A DNA stretch of 7,666 bases from assembly GCA_017694215.1 (NCBI GenBank), contig JADIND010000044.1:1-7666 (forward strand). Reading direction: 5' to 3'. This DNA comes from Candidatus Scatousia excrementipullorum (GTDB lineage: Bacteria; Cyanobacteriota; Vampirovibrionia; Gastranaerophilales; Gastranaerophilaceae). Shown in pieces: positions 6,509 to 7,666 of this stretch. The notes under the pieces were generated by a model. It did no database searches and was not told the DNA's origin. It saw nothing but the letters and a program-made list of their open reading frames with translations. The translations under genes were made by a program, and so were the position numbers. Numbering within the stretch: the stretch's first letter is position 1; each line of letters begins with the position of its first letter.

Positions 6509-6538
6509 CTCGGGTTTTGTTGCACTTTTATTCTGTCC

Positions 6539-6583
6539 GCCCCCTCATCCTAGCCCTCTCCCGTAGGGCGAAGGAATATGATG
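6539..6583. repeat. C-rich repeat module, copy 2
   Basis: This is a diverged copy of 6275-6319 (39 of 45 bases identical). The third C run is broken here (CATCC), so the minus strand no longer has four G-triplets and the quadruplex pattern of copy 1 is lost. It is followed at once by a hairpin module (6587-6612), the same order as around 6319/6320. Confidence 0.75.
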
Positions 6584-6626
6584 GCATGTGGGTTGGGCAT
6601 ACATGACCCACAATGAAACTTATTAT

Positions 6627-6878
6627 CTAATTTTTCCAGTCATTGGTCTTGTTTTTTGCTTTTAGTTTTTCCAGTTGATGCTTTACATCCAACTCTATAA
6701 TTATTACAAAAATTACTGCGAGAGTAAGCAGCACCACAAAAAGAAACAGCATAAATTTCCAGCCGTTCAGGTGAAATTTTACTTTTGCCAGAAATACCAC
6801 GCTACCTATTAATGCCCCTATTAAACAGGACAAAAAATTTTCAAATAAAGAATTTTTCTTTTTCTCAGACTCTGCCAT
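6627..6878 (-). CDS. Small two-helix membrane protein, 83 aa
   Basis: A hypothetical inner-membrane protein. A charged N-terminus (MAESEKKK) precedes hydrophobic segments at about residues 14-32 and 42-62, with a short basic loop between, and a lysine-rich tail (64-83). The two helices separated by about 10 residues suggest a hairpin with both ends in the cytoplasm. I recognise no family motif. The ATG at 6878 lies inside the end of the ManC-like gene, with a 14-nt overlap in another frame, and a weak GAAGA sits 5 nt upstream. This points to translational coupling and a link to the same polysaccharide pathway, although the role is inferred only from position. The stop is TAG, just before the repeat cluster. 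Confidence 0.65.
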   Translation of the reverse strand: MAESEKKKNSLFENFLSCLIGALIGSVVFLAKVKFHLNGWKFMLFLFVVLLTLAVIFVIIIELDVKHQLEKLKAKNKTNDWKN

Positions 6879-7666
6879 ACATATCTTCGTATCTGATAAT
6901 ATCTTCTTCTATCAGAGGATCGCCTTTTTGAACCTCTATCACTTCCAAGCCGTCTTCAAACGGATTTTGTAGAGAGTGAATAGCTTTTAGCGGAATATCA
7001 ACACTATGTCCCGGTGAAAGAATTAACTCCTTTCCTTCCAGAACGACTTTAGCTTTGCCGGTAAGTACAACCCAGTGTTCGCTTCTGAAATTATGAGATT
7101 GCAAAGACAATTTTTGGCCTGAATTTACATGGATAATCTTTGTTAAAAACCCGTCTCCCTGAGCTATTACTGTATAAAATCCCCATGGCCGGTAAACTGT
7201 TTTGTGAATAAGATGTGTGTTATCGTTCTGCTGTTTCAGCGTTTCGTAAATATGTTTTACTTCCTGTGTTTTATCCTTTTTACAAGCCAGAATTGCATCT
7301 TCGGTTTCTACGATAACAGTATCCTCAAGCCCTATTGTTGCAACAAGTTTTGATGATGCATAGATAAACGAATTTTTTGAATCTTTATCAAGAACATGCC
7401 CTACAAAAACATTATTATGCTCATCTTTAGGGCTGACATCGTAAATTGATTTCCATGAACCTAAATCGTTCCAATCGCTTTCAAGTTTTACAAGAGCAAT
7501 CTTGTCAGATTTCTCCATGACAGCATAATCTATTGATATAACAGGCATTTTATCGAATTCAATAAACGGAATTTCATTTGAGTTTGTAAAATCTATGTTG
7601 TCTAAAACGCTTACAATTTCCGGAGCATATTTCTGCAATTCCTGCATAAACACAGAAGCCTTAAAC
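6865..7666 (-). CDS. manC: Mannose-1-P guanylyltransferase / mannose-6-P isomerase, C-terminal part
   Basis: Type II bifunctional enzyme making GDP-mannose: isomerisation of fructose-6-P to mannose-6-P, and GTP + mannose-1-P to GDP-mannose, for LPS, capsule or exopolysaccharide. The frame stays open to the right edge, so the N-terminal nucleotide-binding half is outside the window; family members are about 450-480 aa and about 266 are seen. Counting the GTG codon at 7653 as residue 1, the end of the transferase domain has SIDYAVME (40-47) and WNDLGSW (61-67). The cupin isomerase domain begins at RPWG (155-158) and has LSLQSHNFRSEHW (182-194), a late His (H226), and the EVQKGD...EEDIIRYEDMYGR signature (240-261). 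In the metal-binding stretch the usual QxHHHRxEHW reads QSHNFRSEHW, losing two His. The other name for this family is AlgA/CpsB. Confidence 0.92.
   Translation of the reverse strand, partial: FKASVFMQELQKYAPEIVSVLDNIDFTNSNEIPFIEFDKMPVISIDYAVMEKSDKIALVKLESDWNDLGSWKSIYDVSPKDEHNNVFVGHVLDKDSKNSFIYASSKLVATIGLEDTVIVETEDAILACKKDKTQEVKHIYETLKQQNDNTHLIHKTVYRPWGFYTVIAQGDGFLTKIIHVNSGQKLSLQSHNFRSEHWVVLTGKAKVVLEGKELILSPGHSVDIPLKAIHSLQNPFEDGLEVIEVQKGDPLIEEDIIRYEDMYGRV

Larger units (their letters stand above)
6081..6626. repeat. Right composite repeat cluster between convergent genes
   Basis: This 546-bp spacer holds no gene that I can support. From left to right it contains: a CATTGCGGG hairpin with the start of a TGTCATCCTGAA element (6112-6169); a 28-bp palindrome (6201-6228); a C-rich module (6275-6319); a second hairpin plus full TGTCATCCTGAA element (6320-6467); a CCCCTTTT/AAAAGGGG inverted repeat (6480-6508); a second C-rich module (6539-6583); and a diverged hairpin, TGTGGGT (6587-6593) with ACCCACA (6606-6612). 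The position between two converging genes is typical of REP-like repeats. No strong T-run terminator is evident on either strand. Confidence 0.8.

Noticed and set aside
6112..6583. CRISPR array
   Set aside because: Repeats are few, of mixed type and unevenly spaced (208 and 264 bp), with no cas genes.
6587..6612. Intrinsic terminator for the small membrane protein gene
   Set aside because: The stem is good, but no T run follows on the minus strand and the loop is 12 nt; it fits the hairpin module of the repeat cluster better.
6112..6626. Insertion sequence or integron cassette
   Set aside because: Inverted ends and hairpins are present, but there is no transposase, integrase or clear target-site duplication; non-autonomous repeats are the simpler reading.

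Overview
The window is AT-rich DNA from a bacterium with a Gram-negative envelope. The signs are a large AsmA-like protein, a lipoprotein with a clean lipobox, and a GDP-mannose enzyme of the kind that feeds LPS or capsule. The spacers carry many short palindromic repeats built on TGTCATCCTGAA, CATTGCGGG/CCCGCAATG and CCCTCACCCTAACCC. Such repeats are common in uncultured, gut-type bacterial genomes. Candidatus Gastranaerophilales (Melainabacteria) or a gut alphaproteobacterium would both fit, but the sequence alone does not settle this.

Layout. 1-207 is a repeat cluster. 263-3040 (minus) encodes a 925-residue AsmA-like envelope protein. A 54-bp divergent promoter region (3041-3094) holds an inverted repeat whose arms carry extended -10 elements facing both ways. 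3095-4000 (plus) encodes a WG-repeat lipoprotein. 4070-4864 (plus) encodes an HExxH metalloprotease-like protein. After a 13-nt gap, 4878-6080 (plus) encodes a DUF3137-type membrane protein. 6081-6626 is a second, larger repeat cluster between convergent genes. On the minus strand, the C-terminal part of a mannose-1-phosphate guanylyltransferase / mannose-6-phosphate isomerase (6865 to the right edge) overlaps by 14 nt a small two-helix membrane protein (6627-6878).

How it fits together. The AsmA-like protein and the lipoprotein are transcribed divergently from one compact control region and both belong to the envelope. The metalloprotease and DUF3137 protein look like a two-gene operon. ManC and the small membrane protein look translationally coupled and probably belong to a polysaccharide locus that continues to the right. 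For both the lipoprotein and the metalloprotease, a -10-like hexamer sits exactly 6 nt before the chosen ATG and there is no Shine-Dalgarno sequence, which points to leaderless mRNAs.

I found no CRISPR array, tRNA, rRNA, transposase, phage gene or recognisable defence system. The parts most worth following up are the leaderless/divergent promoter architecture, the ordered composite repeats in both spacers, and the uncharacterised metalloprotease-DUF3137 pair.
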